DNA of 64,000 nt. It comes from an uncultured Saprospiraceae bacterium. GTDB taxonomy: Bacteria; Bacteroidota; Bacteroidia; Chitinophagales; Saprospiraceae. Under the pieces are notes generated by a model that saw only the letters and a program-made list of their open reading frames with translations, was not told the origin of the DNA and did not search any database. The DNA is taken from the NCBI GenBank assembly GCA_938015435.1, contig CALLPN010000001.1, positions 372,001 through 436,000 on the forward strand, given 5' to 3'. This document shows, one piece after another, positions 63,465 through 64,000 of the stretch. The stretch's first letter is position 1; every line of letters starts with the position of its first letter. The translations under genes and the position numbers were made by a program.

Positions 63465-64000
63465 ATGGAACACACTCGCCCACCTCGAAAGAAAATTATT
63501 AACTCTTCTAATTCTATATATTGGAAAGCAGGATTTATAATCCTATTGATGCTCTTACTGATGATTCCAAATGGAATGATACAATCACTAATAAAAGAGA
63601 GACAAAACACTAAGTACGAAGTGCAAAACGAAATTGCTAGCAGCTGGGGAAATCGACAAACTATCGGTGGCCCTATATTAGCGATACCATATACGTTACT
63701 TCATAAAGCAAACAAAGAAGAAAACGATTGGAATACAGAACACGTCTATTTCTTAGCACCGGAACAAGTAAATATTAAAGCTGATGTTGATTCCGAAATA
63801 AGGAAAAAAAGCATCTACGAAGAAGTCCTATATACCTCTGGTCTAGATATCCAAGGAACATTTGATATAGACGAAATTCCTATAGCTGAATTAGAAACTA
63901 TTCATTGGGACAAGGCTTCAATTATATTGAGCATCTTCGACCCTAGTGGTATCAATGCCAATGTGCAACTCAAGTGGAATGATCGGCTAACAAGTATGTC
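63465..64000 (+). CDS. creD: CreD family inner membrane protein, N-terminal part (truncated by window edge)
   Basis: ATG 63465 opens MEHTRPPRKKIINSSNSIYWKAGFIILLMLLLMIPNGMIQSLIKERQNTKYEVQNEIASSWGNRQTIGGPILAIPY; open to window end, hence missing from track. Confidence 0.85.
   Translation, partial: MEHTRPPRKKIINSSNSIYWKAGFIILLMLLLMIPNGMIQSLIKERQNTKYEVQNEIASSWGNRQTIGGPILAIPYTLLHKANKEENDWNTEHVYFLAPEQVNIKADVDSEIRKKSIYEEVLYTSGLDIQGTFDIDEIPIAELETIHWDKASIILSIFDPSGINANVQLKWNDRLTSM

Overview
This 64 kb window comes from an AT-rich Bacteroidota chromosome. The assignment rests on gene content: T9SS type A and type B sorting domains, SprB-type repeats, DUF3276, DUF4249 and a TonB receptor. Its main blocks are: (1) a branched-chain amino-acid biosynthesis block on the minus strand (ilvD-ilvB-ilvN-ilvC-ilvA, then leuA-leuC-leuD-leuB), interrupted by one plus-strand gene; (2) housekeeping genes (topA, an ABC transporter, DUF3276, truA, an AlkD-like protein, rarA, an acyl-CoA dehydrogenase, dus, rluE-like); (3) a giant 14.9 kb ORF (4981 aa) encoding a repeat-built secreted surface protein with a T9SS type B C-terminus; (4) a TonB receptor/DUF4249 pair; (5) a compact arsR - DUF6428 - arsC-like - aquaporin operon; (6) two more large repeat-rich secreted proteins, one with SprB repeats and a type A sorting domain, one with an L-type-lectin-like domain and a type B C-terminus; (7) a truncated creD at the right edge. 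The strongest finds not in the ORF track are a 21-codon Ile/Val-rich leader peptide (MNTNFSIISIIIIVVIIQCTT) upstream of ilvD, followed by a perfect terminator and a competing antiterminator segment, and an exact 837-bp, three-copy higher-order repeat (four Ig-like modules per unit) inside the giant gene. Also notable are a hairpin-dense tandem intergenic repeat at 44.46-44.94 kb, a nested inverted repeat in the ilvD-ilvB spacer, and a candidate ArsR operator. No rRNA, complete tRNA, CRISPR array, transposase or phage gene was seen. Family names are from reading the sequences; no database search was run.
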